Shown here in pieces: positions 1-11,825 of a DNA stretch of 64,000 nt; positions within the stretch are counted from its first letter, which is position 1, and each line of letters opens with the position of its first letter. The notes beneath the pieces were generated by a model. It ran no database searches, was not told where the DNA came from, and saw only the letters and a program-made list of their open reading frames with translations. Source of the stretch: Eonycteris spelaea (Eukaryota > Chordata > Mammalia > Chiroptera > Pteropodidae); contig PUFA01000092.1 in NCBI GenBank assembly GCA_003508835.1, positions 4,464,001 to 4,528,000 on the forward strand, given 5' to 3'. Position numbers and translations under genes: made by a program.

Positions 1-1570
1 TTCTTTAGCCAATCATCTGTTGCAGGACACTTCGGTTGCTTTCATGTCCTGGCCCCTGTGAATAATGCTGCTATGAACATTGGTGTGCAAATATCTTTTT
101 GTATATGGATTTTCAAGTCTTTGGGGTAAATACCCAGTAGAGGGATTGCTAGATCATATGATAGACGAATTCTTAGGTTTTTGAGGCATCTCTGTACTGT
201 TTTCCATAGTGGCTACACCAATTTGCAGTCCCACCAGCAGTGTGTGAGGGTTCCTTTTTTCTCCACATCCTCTCCAGCATTTGTTATTACTTGTCCTGTT
301 GATTATAGCCATTCTAACAGGTGTGAGATGGTACCTCATTGTGGTTTTGACTTGCATTTTCCTAATAGCTAGCAATGTCAAGCATCTTTTCATATATTTG
401 TTGGCCATTTGTATGTCTTCTAGGGAGAAGTGTCTGTTCTGGTCCTCTGCCCTTTTTTTTGACTGGATCATTTGTGTTTGTTTGTTTGTTTGTTTGTCAT
501 TATTCAGTTGTATGAGTTCTTTGTATATTTTGGATATTAGGCCTTTATCAGAGGCATTGCTTGCAAATATTTTCCCTTTTGGATGGTTGTCTCTTTAAAT
601 ATAATTTTTGAGGTTTTCTATCTATTTGCTCTGCTCATCTAGTTGTTTCTTCAATTCCTGAAATTGTTGATATGACTCATTTCGGAATCACTGAGTTTTT
701 TCAGAAGTACCATCCTGAAGTCTCTGTCACTTAGTTGCATATTTCTATGTCTGTAAACTTATTTTCTAAAGATTTTTTTCTTTCTTTCTAAGATGCCTTG
801 TCACCTTGGTTGTTCATGGTGTTTAATGGACTATTTGTCCACCTGGGAATTAATGGAAGTGTATTCTACTGTTTTTCCAGAAAGAAGATTTATTATATAA
901 AGGACTCTCTTTAGCTTGCTGCAAAAAAGGTGCTTTTCTTTTGGTTTCCAGTAGGTGGTATCTAACTTTCTTGGATCCTGCTTTATATAAAGCCTTATTA
1001 TGGCCTTTTAAATTTTCTTGTAGATATTTAATCACACTCGCTACCCTCAGTTTCAGTCCCTGTCAGTGTCAGCAACAGTTTCAGCAGTGTTGCTCAGATT
1101 CCCCTAGGACTCCTTGGTGTTCAGGTATAGGCGGAGGGGCTCTCTGATTTGAGAGTTGGGGGCTGTGGCTTAGCCACGGTTTGGTGACTGGTGCCGGTAA
1201 AAATCAACTAGTGTTTCTCTGAGGTCCTGTCCCACTTCTCTGCTTTCTACCCTGATAACTGAGCCATCTGCAGGTGTGTAGACCTCACAACTCTCTCAGG
1301 CACAGCTGTTCAGGGAACTCGCTGCTCCTCCTTTCCTCCTCCTCCTGCAGGGAGCTCCAGAGGCTGCAAGAGACAGCTTTATTATTTCTCCCAGTCCACC
1401 ACCCAACACCTGGGGTTCTGATCTGTGATAGCTCTTATGCAGATCCCACAGTCAGATGTACTGGTGTGCAGCTTGGGTGTTTTTTGTTGAGTTTTAGACA
1501 TTCAGCTTATTGTTGTTTCGAGGGGAAAGATCTGAGGACGTTTCTCACTGTGCCATGTTTTCCAGAATTG
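1..1570 (-). mobile_element. LINE-1, internally deleted, cut by window edge
   Basis: Read on the minus strand this is an L1 keeping its 5' UTR (about 1570 down to 850), the N-terminal part of ORF1 (about 850 to 595) and the 3' part of ORF2 (about 590 to 1). A 105-codon minus-strand frame at 154-471 carries typical ORF2 C-terminal residues (MANKYMKRC, then [14 protein letters not shown]). The ORF1 C-terminus, endonuclease and reverse transcriptase regions, about 4 kb, are missing across a junction near 593. The 3' end lies outside the window, so no target-site duplication can be checked. It is non-functional. The family call is strong; the junction position is approximate. Confidence 0.8.
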
Positions 1571-3349
1571 ATTTCTGTACTTTAATGCTGTTTTTATTGT
1601 TTAAACCTAAGAAGTATTCACACTAGTTTTTAACATTAAAAAGCTATATTTATATTAACACCTCAAATAACGAATGTTTCATTAAGCTTTTAAAAATCTG
1701 AGTGAAATGCAACAAGTTATAGTCAGTCTCCATTCTTCTAATGGTGAATGGCAACATGAATAAGCCTGCACAGATAATACAAACACGCTTTCTTTGGTTT
1801 GTAGTGCGATGTAGAAAATACATCTTTCCAATGCTGAACATCAAAATGAGCTTGCCTTCTTGATGCATCCTCCCTCCAAAGGCAGAGGGAAGAGGCTGAC
1901 CGTCTTCCAGGTGACAAGAGAATGTGAGAATAACTTGCCAAGTATTTGGCATATATACCACAACTTTCTTGACATATGTCATAAATCATAATATCCACCG
2001 AAGAGAATAAGGAGTAGGCAGATCTCTATAGAGAAAATAGTCTGGATCCAAGTGGCATGAAGACAAGTAAATACACCCAGTTACATAATATCTCAGTACC
2101 CAGAAGACACCCAGCAGTGAAAGACCTTAAGCAGTTGTATCAATGATTTAAACAGACTAAATAATGTCATTTAAACTAGTAAAAGGTATATATTTTGGCA
2201 TCTGTTTGGAGCTCGAGTTTCATGTGGAGTATTAAAAAATTTTGTAGTGCATATAAGCTCTTGCTATTGTACTCATTATAAATCCATTGATTTGTAATGA
2301 ATCTTTAGGATATACGTTATAAGTACAAATGACGTATTTTAAGATGCTCCTGATTTATTTCAAATTTTTAAAATATGTATGGGCGAGTCTTCTCTCACAC
2401 TTTATTTATTTCTGTGACATGTTTGTTTTGATATGTACTCTCTGTTAAGGCCTCTGTGTGTAATGCTGTTGAGATCATGAGGCCTGATAGCAAAAAAGTG
2501 GATATGCAGCTTCAGGCTATGACAAGAGACCTAAAGTGTTCTTAACACTGCTCTTTCTACTTCCACAGTCTCAAGCTTTATCTAAGATCTAAGATCAAGG
2601 GTAAAAGAGTAAGTAGCACAGGACTTGCTCAATTCTTCCTCTCATACTCATTTTCTAATCATTTCGGAAAAAGCAAGCCTCTTACAGAGCCCTCTCCATG
2701 ACTGCGTAGCCACGGAAATAAGTCTCCCAATTGGAAATATCTGTGCTGACCTTGTGGGACCTATTGGTTGGATGACAAACATCCACATCTGTCCCAACTT
2801 CTATGGTTCTAGACAGAGGAGAGGAGACACATGGATTCATTAATAGGCCCAGTTCCCATCTATACCTAGCCGATGGCTACTAAATAGTCTGGAACTAAGG
2901 TAGATGATTTCCCTGGGGAAACTGAGTGAAGTAGTTATTAAAATCTCAGCGAGGCAAAAGACAACTGCTCCAGAAGGTAGTGTATGTGCCAGAAGTTTAG
3001 CTTTATTTGGAAAAACTTTTATAAATGTCTACATTGATCTAAGTTTCTTCTAAGTTAGAAGTTTATGTCTAAAGTGTTCTTTTTCTTCTTTTCATTTTAA
3101 AATTTTATTTGTATTTTGACATATAATTATGAGTTTTTAGAATTATATTAAAAAGAAAATATCTCTGTTTAGACATGAAATATTAGGACAATAAGGCCAC
3201 TTGCTTCATTAGATCTTGGCATTTTAACCTCATAACAAAACTAGTGAAGAACCAACAGATTTACTTCAGGGACATGATGATAAACAACACCTTTTTAAAT
3301 TTGAAGAGTAATCAATTATGCTGGGCCTATGAAGAGTGAAAAGGAAAAA
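1571..3349. other. No recognised feature (unassigned sequence)
   Basis: AT-rich single-copy-looking DNA. The minus strand of 1650-1982 holds a 110-codon frame with no recognisable domain. A block at about 1840-1950 is less AT-rich than its surroundings and could be part of an old retrocopy or a conserved noncoding element, but I cannot assign it. Confidence 0.4.
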
Positions 3350-3363
3350 AGTAATGGTTACTT
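3350..3363. repeat. Target-site duplication, left copy, of the 5.7-kb L1
   Basis: The 14 bases AGTAATGGTTACTT occur here and again at 9020-9033, exactly bracketing the L1. Confidence 0.93.
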
Positions 3364-3669
3364 AAAAAAAATCTTTTTAAAATAAATTTATTTATTTAAA
3401 TTAGTTTCAAGTATACAGTACATTGGTTATACATCTATAATGTTCATAAAACGATCCCCGCATTGCTCCCTCTCTCCCCTAGCCTTCCACTTAGCCATAA
3501 TATTAATGCTAATGCTCCCAGTGCCCAACTATCAACTACTAAATTGTACTCCTTTGACCCTTCATCCTTTCTCCTAGCCTCCTAACTCCCCTCCCCTCTG
3601 TCCGTCACCAAATTGTCCACTATATTTGTGAGTCTGTTTTTGATTAGTTTGTTCTTTTTGTTCCTTAGA

Positions 3670-6600
3670 TACTGCATATAAGTGAAATCATATGGTATCT
3701 ATCTTTCTCTGTCTGACTTATTTCACTCAGCATAATAACCTCTAGGTCCATCCATGTCATTGCAAATGGTAGGGTTTTTTAAATGGCTGAGTAATATTCC
3801 ATTGTATATATAAACCATAATTTTTTATCCGATGGTCTGTTGATGGACATTTCAGTTGCTCCCATATCTTGGCTATTGTGAGAATTGAGCTGCCATGAAT
3901 ATTGGAGTGCATAGATCTTTATGAATTATTGTTTGGGTTTTCTTTGTATAAATACCCAGAAGAGCAATTGCTGAGTCAAAAGATATATCCATTTTTAATT
4001 TTTTGAGGAATCTCCATACTTTTTTTATAGTGGCTGTACCAATTCGCAATCCCACCAACAATGTATGAGGGTTCCCTTTCCTCTGTATCCTTGCCAACAC
4101 TTGCTGTTTAATGATTTATTGATGATAACCATTCTGACAGGTGTGAGGTGATATCTCATTGTGGTTTTAATTTGCATTTCCCTGATGATTAGTGACCTTG
4201 AGCATCTTTTCATATGTCTGTTAGCCATCTGTATTTCCTCTTTGGAGAAGTATCTGTTCAAGCCTTCTGCCCATTTTTTAATTGGATTGTTTGTTTTTTG
4301 TTGTTGAGTTGTATAAGTTTTTATAAATTTTGGATATTAACCCATAATCAGATGTATCATTAATGAATATCTTTTCCAAACAGTTGGTTGTCTTTTTGTT
4401 TTGTTGATGGTTTCCTTTGCTATACAAAAACTTTTTAATTTGATATAGTCCCATTTGTTTATTTTTTTTTTTGTTTCCCTTGCCTGGGGAGATATATCTG
4501 AAAAGAAATTCTCTGATAGTAATATCAGAGAGTTTACTGCCTATGTTTTCTGCTAAAAGTTTATGGTTTCAGGTATTACATTTAAATCTTTAATCCATTT
4601 TGAGTCTATTCTTGTATATGGTGTAAGAAATGGTCTTCTTGCATATATCTGTCCAATTTTCCCAACACCATTTATTGAAGAGACTATCTTTACCCCATTG
4701 TATATTTTTACTTCCTTTGTCAATTAAATGACCATGTAGGCATGGATTTATTTCTGGGCTCTCTATTCTGTTCCATTGATCAGTGTATCTGTTTTTATGC
4801 CAGCACCATGCTCTTTTGATTACTGTAGCCTTGTAGTAGTTTGATATCAGGTAACATGATACCTCCAACTTTGTTCTTCTTTCTCAAGATTGCTGTGGCT
4901 ATTCGTTTTTTTTTTTTTTTTATAGCTCCATATACATTTTCGGATTGTTTGTTCTATCTCTCTAAAAAAATGCCACTGGTATTTTGATAGGGATTGCATT
5001 GATGCTATAGATTGCTTTGGGTAATTTGGCCTTTGTAACAATGTTGATTCTTCCTACCCATGAACAGGATATATGCTTCCATTTATTTGTATCTTCTTCC
5101 ATTTCTTTTTTCGATGCTTATAATTTTCTGAAAACAGGTCTTTTACCTTTTGGTTAATTTGATTCCCAGGTATTTTATAGTTTTTGACACAATTGTAAAT
5201 GGGATTTTTAATTTCTCTTTCTGAAAGTTCATCATTGGTGTATAAAAATGCCACTGACTTCTGAATATTTATTTGTAACCTGCTACTTTACTGAATTCAT
5301 TAATCAGTTCTAACAGTTTTTGGTGGAATCTTTAGGGTTCTCTCTATATAGTATCATGTCATTGGCAAATAACAAGAGTTTTACTTCTTCCTTTCCAATT
5401 CAGATGCCTTTTATTTTCTTTCTTGTCTTATTGCTGTGGCTAAGACTTTCCAATACAATGTTGAAGAGGAGTGGTGAAAGTGGACATCCTGTCTTGTTCT
5501 GATCTTAAGGAAAATGCTTTTAGCCTTTCCCCATTGAGTATGATGTTAGCTGTAGTTTGTCATATATGGCCTTTATTATGTATGTTCCCTCTATTCCCAC
5601 TTTCTGAGAGTTTATCATAAATGATGCTGGATTGTCAAATGCTTTTTCTGCATCTATTCATATAATATAGGTTTTATCTTTTGATTTGTTAATGTGGTGT
5701 ATCATATTAATTGATTTGCGGATATTGAACCAACCTTGCATCCCAGGAATAAATCCAACTTGATCATGGTGTATGATATTTTAATGTATTGCTGAATTCG
5801 GTTTGCTAATATTTTGTTGAGGATTTTTGCATCAATGTTCATAAGAGATATCGGCCTATAGTTTTCTTTTTTTATAATGTCTTTGCCTCTTTTGGAATCA
5901 AGGTAATGGTGGCCTCATAAAAGGAGTTAGGAGCCTTCCCTCTTCTTGAATTTTTTGGAATAGTTTAGAAGAATAGGTGATAATTCTTTGAATGTTTGGT
6001 AAAATTTGCCTATGAAGCCATCTGGTCCAGGACTTTTTTTTTTGGAGGTTTTTGATTACTGATTCATTTCATTGGTGGTAATCAGTTGATTCAGATTTTC
6101 TGTTTCTTCTTGACTCAGTCTTGGAGATTGTATGTTTCTAGGAATGTGTCCATTTCTTCCAGATTGTCCAATTTGTTGGTATAATTGCTTGTAGTATTTT
6201 CTTATGATCCATTGTATTTCTGTGGAGTCCATGGTTATTTCTCTTTTCATTTCTGATTTTATTTTTTGAGTCCTCTCTCTTTTTTCCTTGATGAGTCTGG
6301 CTAAGGGTCTGTCAATTTTGTTTATCCTTTCAAAGAAACTCTTGGTTTCATTAATCTTTTGTATTGTTTTTCTAGACTCTATTTTCATTTATTTCTGCTC
6401 TGATCTTTATTATTTCCTTCCTTCTATTCACTTTGGGCTTTGTTTGCTGTTCTTTTTCTACTTTTAATTGTAAGTTAGATTGTTTATTTGAGCTTTTTTT
6501 GTTTCTTGAGGTAGGCCTGTATTGCTATGAATTTCCCTTTAGGACTGCTTTTGCTGTGTCCATAAATTTTGAGTTGTTGTGTTTTCATTTTCATTTGTCT

Positions 6601-7470
6601 CTAGGTATCTTTTGATTCTTCCTTGATCTCATTAATAACATTCATTGTTTAGTAGCATGTTATTTAGCCTCCATGTGTTTGTGTATTTTCCAGTTTTTTC
6701 TTGTAGTTGATTTCTAGTTTCATACCATTGTGATCAGAGAAGACATTGATATATTTCAATCTTCTTAAATTTATTGAGACTTGATTTGTGTCCTAACATG
6801 TGGTCTATCCTTGAAAATGTTCCATGTGCACTTGAGAAGAATGTATATTTTTGCTTTGGGGTAAAATGCTCTGAAAATATCTATTAAGTCCATCTGTTCT
6901 AGTGTATCTTTTAGGCCCATTGTTTCCTTGTTGATTCTTTGCCTGGAAGATCTGTCCATTGGTGTAATGGGTGTTAAAGTCTCCTACTATGAGTGTATTA
7001 CTATTGATCTCTCCTTTTATGTCAGCAATAATTGTTTATGTATGTAGTGCTCTTGTTGGGGTATGTGTGTTTATAGGGTTATGTCCTCTTGATTTATCGA
7101 TCCCTTTATTATTATGTAATGCCCTTTTATCTCTTATTATAGCCTTTGTTTTAAAGTCTATTTTATCTGATATAAGTATTGCTACCCGGCTTTTTTTCAT
7201 TTCCATTTACATGAAATATCTTTTTCCATCCCTTTACTTTCAGTCTGTGAGTGTCGTTTGATCCAAGTGGATCTCTTGTAGACAGCATATGCATGGGTTT
7301 TTTTTTCTTAACCATTCAGTTACCCTATGTCTTTTGATTGGAGCATTTAATCTGTTTACATTTAAAGTGATACTGATAGGTACATTGTTATTGTCATTTT
7401 ATTATTTGTATTTGTTATTTCTATTTTCTTTTTTACCCATTGTCTTTTTACAGAAGATTCTTTGTAATGC
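3670..7470 (-). pseudogene. L1 ORF2 pseudogene (endonuclease / reverse transcriptase)
   Basis: ORF2 normally encodes about 1275 residues: an apurinic-type endonuclease, a reverse transcriptase and a Cys-rich C-terminus. Here only broken minus-strand frames survive: 6771-6959 (endonuclease, with DLIDIFRAFYPKAK), 6056-6388 (linker before RT, with FFERINKIDRPLARLIKEK), 5054-5254 and 4847-5041 (after the RT core), 4590-4868 and 4025-4261 (C-terminal, with MANRHMKRC). At 5358-5369 (minus) the catalytic box of the RT reads F-A-N-D instead of F-A-D-D, so one of the two metal-binding aspartates is asparagine. Frame breaks plus this substitution mean no active enzyme. ORF limits are estimated from family spacing. 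Confidence 0.85.
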
Positions 7471-7499
7471 TCACTTGTTGGTGATGAATTCCTTAAGCT

Positions 7500-8400
7500 T
7501 TTTTCTGTCTGGGAACCTCTTTATCTCATCTTCCATTTTAATTGCTGGGTAGAGTATCCGTGGTTGTAGATTCTTGTTTTTCAAAACTTTGAGTATTTCT
7601 TTCCATTCTCTTCTGGCCTGCAAAGTTTCCATTGAAAAATCAGCAGACATTCTTATAGGGTACCTTGTAAGTAACCAACTTCCTTTCTCTTGCTACTTTT
7701 AAGATTCTCTCTTTCTTTGACCTTTGGCATTTTAATTATGATGTGTCTTGGTATAGGTCTGTTTGAATTCCTCTTGTTTGAGACTCTTGTGCTTCCTAAA
7801 CTTGTATGTTAGGGAAGTTTTATGTCATTATTTCTTCAAATAGAGTCTCAATCCTTCCTCTCTCTCTCTTCCTCTTAAGGTACTCCTATGATTTGGATAT
7901 TTTTATGCTTCACGTTGTCCCAGCAGTCTCTTAAACTATCCTCATTTGTTTTTAATTCTTTTTTTCTTTTTGTTGTTCTGATTGGGTGTATTCAGCTACC
8001 TTGTCTTCCAATTCACCTATTTGATCTTCTACTTTGTCCAATCTACTGTTGAATCTTCTAGTGTATGCTTCATTTCTGTATTGTATTCCCATTTCTGTCT
8101 GGTTCTTTTTTATGGTTTCTATGTCCTTTCTAATGCTTACTCTCTCTGTTGAGTTCTCATTGTGCTCATCCATTCTCCCCATAAGGTCGCTGAGCATCCT
8201 TATAACCGTTATTCTGAACTCTGTCTCTGGTAGGTTGCTTGCCTCCATTCCATTTAAGCTTATTTTCTGTTTTCTCTTGTCATTTCATTTGTGGCATGTT
8301 TCTTTGTCTTCTCATTTTATTAGCCTCTCTGTGTTCATTTCTGTTTCAGGAATATTTATTTTGTCTCTCAACCTTGGCCAGATGGCCTAATGCAGAAGGT
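7500..8400 (-). pseudogene. L1 ORF1 pseudogene (RNA-binding chaperone)
   Basis: ORF1p is the coiled-coil, RNA-binding protein that packages L1 RNA. A 98-codon minus-strand frame at 7952-8248 is rich in E, K, N and Q with coiled-coil spacing (for example FNSRLDKVEDQIGELEDKV), typical of the ORF1 N-terminal coiled coil. The frame then stops in a lysine-rich stretch, so the RRM and C-terminal domains are not continuously open. The true start cannot be fixed. Confidence 0.75.
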
Positions 8401-9019
8401 GTCTGTGTAGCCCAGTGGCACACTCTCCCGATCCCTTGTGCCGGGAGCTCTGGACATAACCTCTGTGTGGGTAGTGTGTGATCTTCTGTTGTAGCCAAGC
8501 CTTTATTGTTGTTAGTAGATCAGTGGGTGTGATTCACATTCAGGCTGACTAATTGTGGGAACTGGCTGCATCCTCAAGATAAGAGTTTTTGTGTGGGGGC
8601 TGACCCCACTGAGTAGGATTTGCCCTAGTATGCCCTTGTGTACTTCTTGCAACCACCTTTTGTGTGTATCACTATTGGAGCTATTGAAGAGTTGCTCTGT
8701 GGTGGTTTGGTGCCCACCTCCAGATGCATTGGTTTAGCGGTCCCTTGGGAGGGGCTCCCCTGTAGGCCAAAGTCAGCTGCTGCTTTTGAATGCTCAGGCT
8801 ACCTGTTGAGAGCTACAAAGTGATCCACTCATGGTTGTTGTCTATGCTGGATAGGCTTCGATGTGGCTCCCTTATAATTTCAGATGTAGGTGTTATGATC
8901 AGCTGGACTTCAGGTGATTCTCCACGTTGAGTATTTTATAATCTGGTTGTAATTTCAATGTAGTCCTGGAAGGAGATGAACCCTGCTTTTACCTAGTCTG
9001 CCATCTTCCCCTATCTCTC

Positions 9020-9033
9020 AGTAATGGTTACTT
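9020..9033. repeat. Target-site duplication, right copy, of the 5.7-kb L1
   Basis: Perfect repeat of the 14 bases at 3350-3363, immediately upstream (in L1 sense) of the element's 5' end. Confidence 0.93.
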
Positions 9034-10054
9034 TTGAAGGAGTGAAATAATAGTTAAAACGATATCTCAGGAAAAGAAATATATTTTAAAATGTGGAATT
9101 ACTGGAGATTTTGCTGAGTGCCATGAGCTTGAGAACTGGCAAATCATTTATACTTCTGTGTAAGACATGCTCTAGGCACAAATTAGATATTCTGTTGAGA
9201 AGCTATAGGACAGTTTGACTAACTTTCTTTCCTAGGATAAAAGGCTTCCATTTAATGTGAAATCCTCAGGAGGCTATTCAGAATTAAGTGATTCAGGCAG
9301 TACCATTTATTCCATTTGAATTCCATTTGAGTTTATCATTCCTTCATCTGAAAAATAAATAATCACGAAGATACGGGAGCAGCAGTAGAGGCAATAACCT
9401 GTGTCTTCCAGTCTTTGATGCAAATTATGGGAAGGGATAGAGTCTAAACTGTTCCCATTTGTAAATGCTTCTAGGTTGTTCTTTACATGAAAAATGACTT
9501 ATAACTTCTTTTTCTGTCTTTCATTAAGCTAAGATAAAAGTCTAGTGGCTAGCAATAAAGAAAAGTGTACTAAATAATTGGAAAAAATTATTTCCCAGGA
9601 GACTAGCTAAACAAAAATGTGTTGGGTTTTGTAATCAGCATGAGATGAGAATGGTGTTATTATCTGAGAGGTAGTATTTTGGGCTGGGCGGACTTGGAAT
9701 GACAGCACTTGCTAGGAACCATAACTGTAGGTTAGACAGCTGTGATTAATGATTTGCTAGCATCTCAGGTATATGGAAAAGAAGTCCATTTGCATTTTTG
9801 TTTATAAAACAAAATATATGTAGAAATAAATAATGTCTCCAACCTTGATATTCTCCAGACCAATTCTATTCATGAATCAAACTAAGCCATGATTCTAAAC
9901 CCCAATGCTTAATATACTACAAAAAGTGAGGAGGAGTTGATTTGTGATTGAGGGTGGGGAAAGAAAGATGGTCTTTTGTTTCCTTTATTTCTCCAAAGCT
10001 TGTTGTTTTAAAACATATAAAATTTATAATTTAAAACCTTTGGTTTCTTGAGCT
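9034..10054. other. No recognised feature (unassigned sequence)
   Basis: AT-rich noncoding DNA with no repeat family or coding frame that I recognise. Confidence 0.4.
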
Positions 10055-10970
10055 AGTAACATCTGACAAAGAAGGAAAGGCAATACAATGGAGAAAAGAT
10101 ACTCTTTCAACAAATGGTGCTGAAACAACTGGATATGCACATATGGAAAATTGGATATAGACACAGATCTTACAACATTCACAAAATTACCTCAAAATAG
10201 GTCATAGACCTAAATGTAAAACTCAAAAGTATAAAACTCCTAGAAGATAATGTAGAAGTAAATCTAGATGACCTTGAATTTGGTGATGACATTTTAGATA
10301 CAACACCATAAAATAAATAATTGATAAGCTGGACTTCATTAAATCTTTAGACTTTTACTCTGTTAAAAACACTGGTTAAAAAAATGAAAAGACAAGCAAT
10401 AGACTGGAAAAAAATATTTGCAAAAAACATATTTGATAGAGGACTATTATCTAAAATACACACGGAACTCTTAAAACTCAATAAGAAAATGAACAACCAA
10501 ATTTTTAAATGGGAAAAAAGCTAATATATCTCACCAACAAAGATACACAGATGGCAAATAAGCATATGGAAAGATATCTAGCATTATATACCATTGGGAA
10601 TTGCAAATTAAAATGAGATACCACTGCATACCTTTTAGAATGACCGAAATCTGGAACGCCAACAATACCATATGTTGGCACAAATAGCAACGGGAACTCT
10701 CTCATTCATCGGGGTGGGAATGCAAAATCGTGCAAGCCACTTTGGAAGACAGTTCAAAAGGTTTTTTTTTTTTCTTTTTTTACAAAATTAAACATACTCT
10801 TATCATATGATCCAGCAATCACACTACTTGGTATTTACCTAAATGACTTGAAAACTTCACCCACACAAAAAACTATGCACAGATGTTTATAGCAGCTTTA
10901 TTTATAATTGCCAAAACTTGGAAGCAACCAAGATGTCCTTCAGTAGGTGAACGGATAAGTAAACTGTGGT
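10055..10970 (+). mobile_element. LINE-1 ORF2 C-terminal fragment, plus strand
   Basis: Plus-strand L1 carrying the ORF2 C-terminal region, from an AACAAATGGTGCTG phrase near 10110 to TTATAGCAGCTTTATTTATAATTGCC near 10900 and the GGTGAACGGATAAGTAAACTGTGG phrase. Multiple stops and a T-rich interruption at about 10760. It ends without 3' UTR or A-tail and abuts an oppositely oriented L1 piece. Confidence 0.85.
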
Positions 10971-10989
10971 TTATTTGCTATTACTTAGT

Positions 10990-11255
10990 TTAAAAAATTT
11001 GCATCTATATTCGTCAGAGATACTGGTCTGTAATTTTCTTCTCTTTTTCTGGTATCTTTTTCTGGCTTTGATATCAGGGTAATATTGACCTCATAAAAGG
11101 AATTTGGAAGTGTCCTTCTCTTCAATTTTTGGAGGCATTTGAGAAAGACTACCATTAATACTACTTTAAATATTTGATAGAATTCACCAGTGAAGCCATC
11201 TGGTCCTGAACTTTTCTTTGCTGGGAGATTTTGATTACTGGCTCAAACTCCATCC
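10990..11255 (-). mobile_element. LINE-1 reverse-transcriptase-region fragment, minus strand
   Basis: Antisense L1 sequence from the RT domain, with the block GAAGCCATCTGGTCCTGAAC at about 11192 and GATTTTGATTACTGGCTC just after. It corresponds to the part of the large L1 at about 5830-6065. It is sandwiched between two plus-strand L1 pieces. Confidence 0.8.
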
Positions 11256-11289
11256 TAGTTATAGTCTATTTAGGATAGCTTTACACTTC

Positions 11290-11495
11290 ATGAAGAAGAA
11301 ATCAAGCCAAGTTGGCAGAAGGGATAAAATAACAAAGATTAGCATATAAATAAATAAAATAGAAAGTAAAAAAACAACAAAACTAAGAAGTTGGGTCTTT
11401 TAAAGATAAAAAATTTTTGACACTCTAAGCTAGAATAAAAAAAAAATCAAATAAAGAAAATCAGAAATGAAAAAAGAAACAACTGATGATACAGA
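11290..11495 (+). mobile_element. LINE-1 pre-RT fragment, plus strand
   Basis: Plus-strand, A-rich L1 ORF2 sequence from just before the RT domain (AGAAATCAAGCCAAGTTGG, then CAAAACTAAGAAGTTGGG). In the element this lies upstream of the RT region, so its position to the right of the C-terminal piece at 10055-10970 is out of order. Confidence 0.7.
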
Positions 11496-11499
11496 AATG

Positions 11500-11820
11500 G
11501 ATCCAAGATGGCTTCATCCACATGCCTGGGACATTGACATTAGCTGTGGGCTGAGGCAACATAGTACTCCTCCCTGTGGCCACTTTATCTGGTGGCCTTC
11601 TCATCCCCTGTGGCTTCTCTCTTTCTATATGTAGCCTCTCTCTTCAGTGGGACATCCTGGACTTCTTTATATGGACTGCTGGGTTCTAAAATTTAAAGTG
11701 GAAACTATAAGCTCTCTTAAAGCTTGGATTCAGAGGTCAAAGAATATCACTTCTATTACATTCTATTTGTCAATCAAGTAGCAAAAGCAGCCCAATTTCA
11801 TGGGTAGGAAACAAACTCTA
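11500..11820 (-). repeat. Old interspersed repeat, family not resolved
   Basis: The minus strand has phrases such as GAAGCCATCTTGGATCC and AGAGAAGCCACAGGGGATG that I associate with an old mammalian interspersed repeat, but I cannot name the family with confidence. No coding frame. Confidence 0.35.
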
Positions 11821-11825
11821 TATTT

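Larger units (their letters stand above)
3364..9019 (-). mobile_element. LINE-1, near full-length, minus strand, decayed
   Basis: A 5656-bp L1 running right to left between perfect 14-bp direct repeats. The 5' end (about 9019) reads GGGGAAGATGGCAGAC on the minus strand, the usual L1 start. The 5' UTR runs to about 8400, ORF1 lies at about 8400-7500, ORF2 at about 7470-3670, then a short 3' UTR with an A-rich tail at 3364-3400. The length is close to that of an intact mammalian L1, so this is not a 5'-truncated copy. ORF1 and ORF2 are interrupted by many stops and frameshifts. It inserted as an L1 by target-primed reverse transcription and is now immobile. Its reading frame remnants are listed separately. 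Confidence 0.93.

Noticed and set aside
8034..8390. 118-codon plus-strand frame with hydrophobic, membrane-like residues
   Set aside because: It is the antisense of the L1 ORF1 coiled coil; Lys/Glu-rich sense sequence reads as Phe/Leu/Ser on the other strand.
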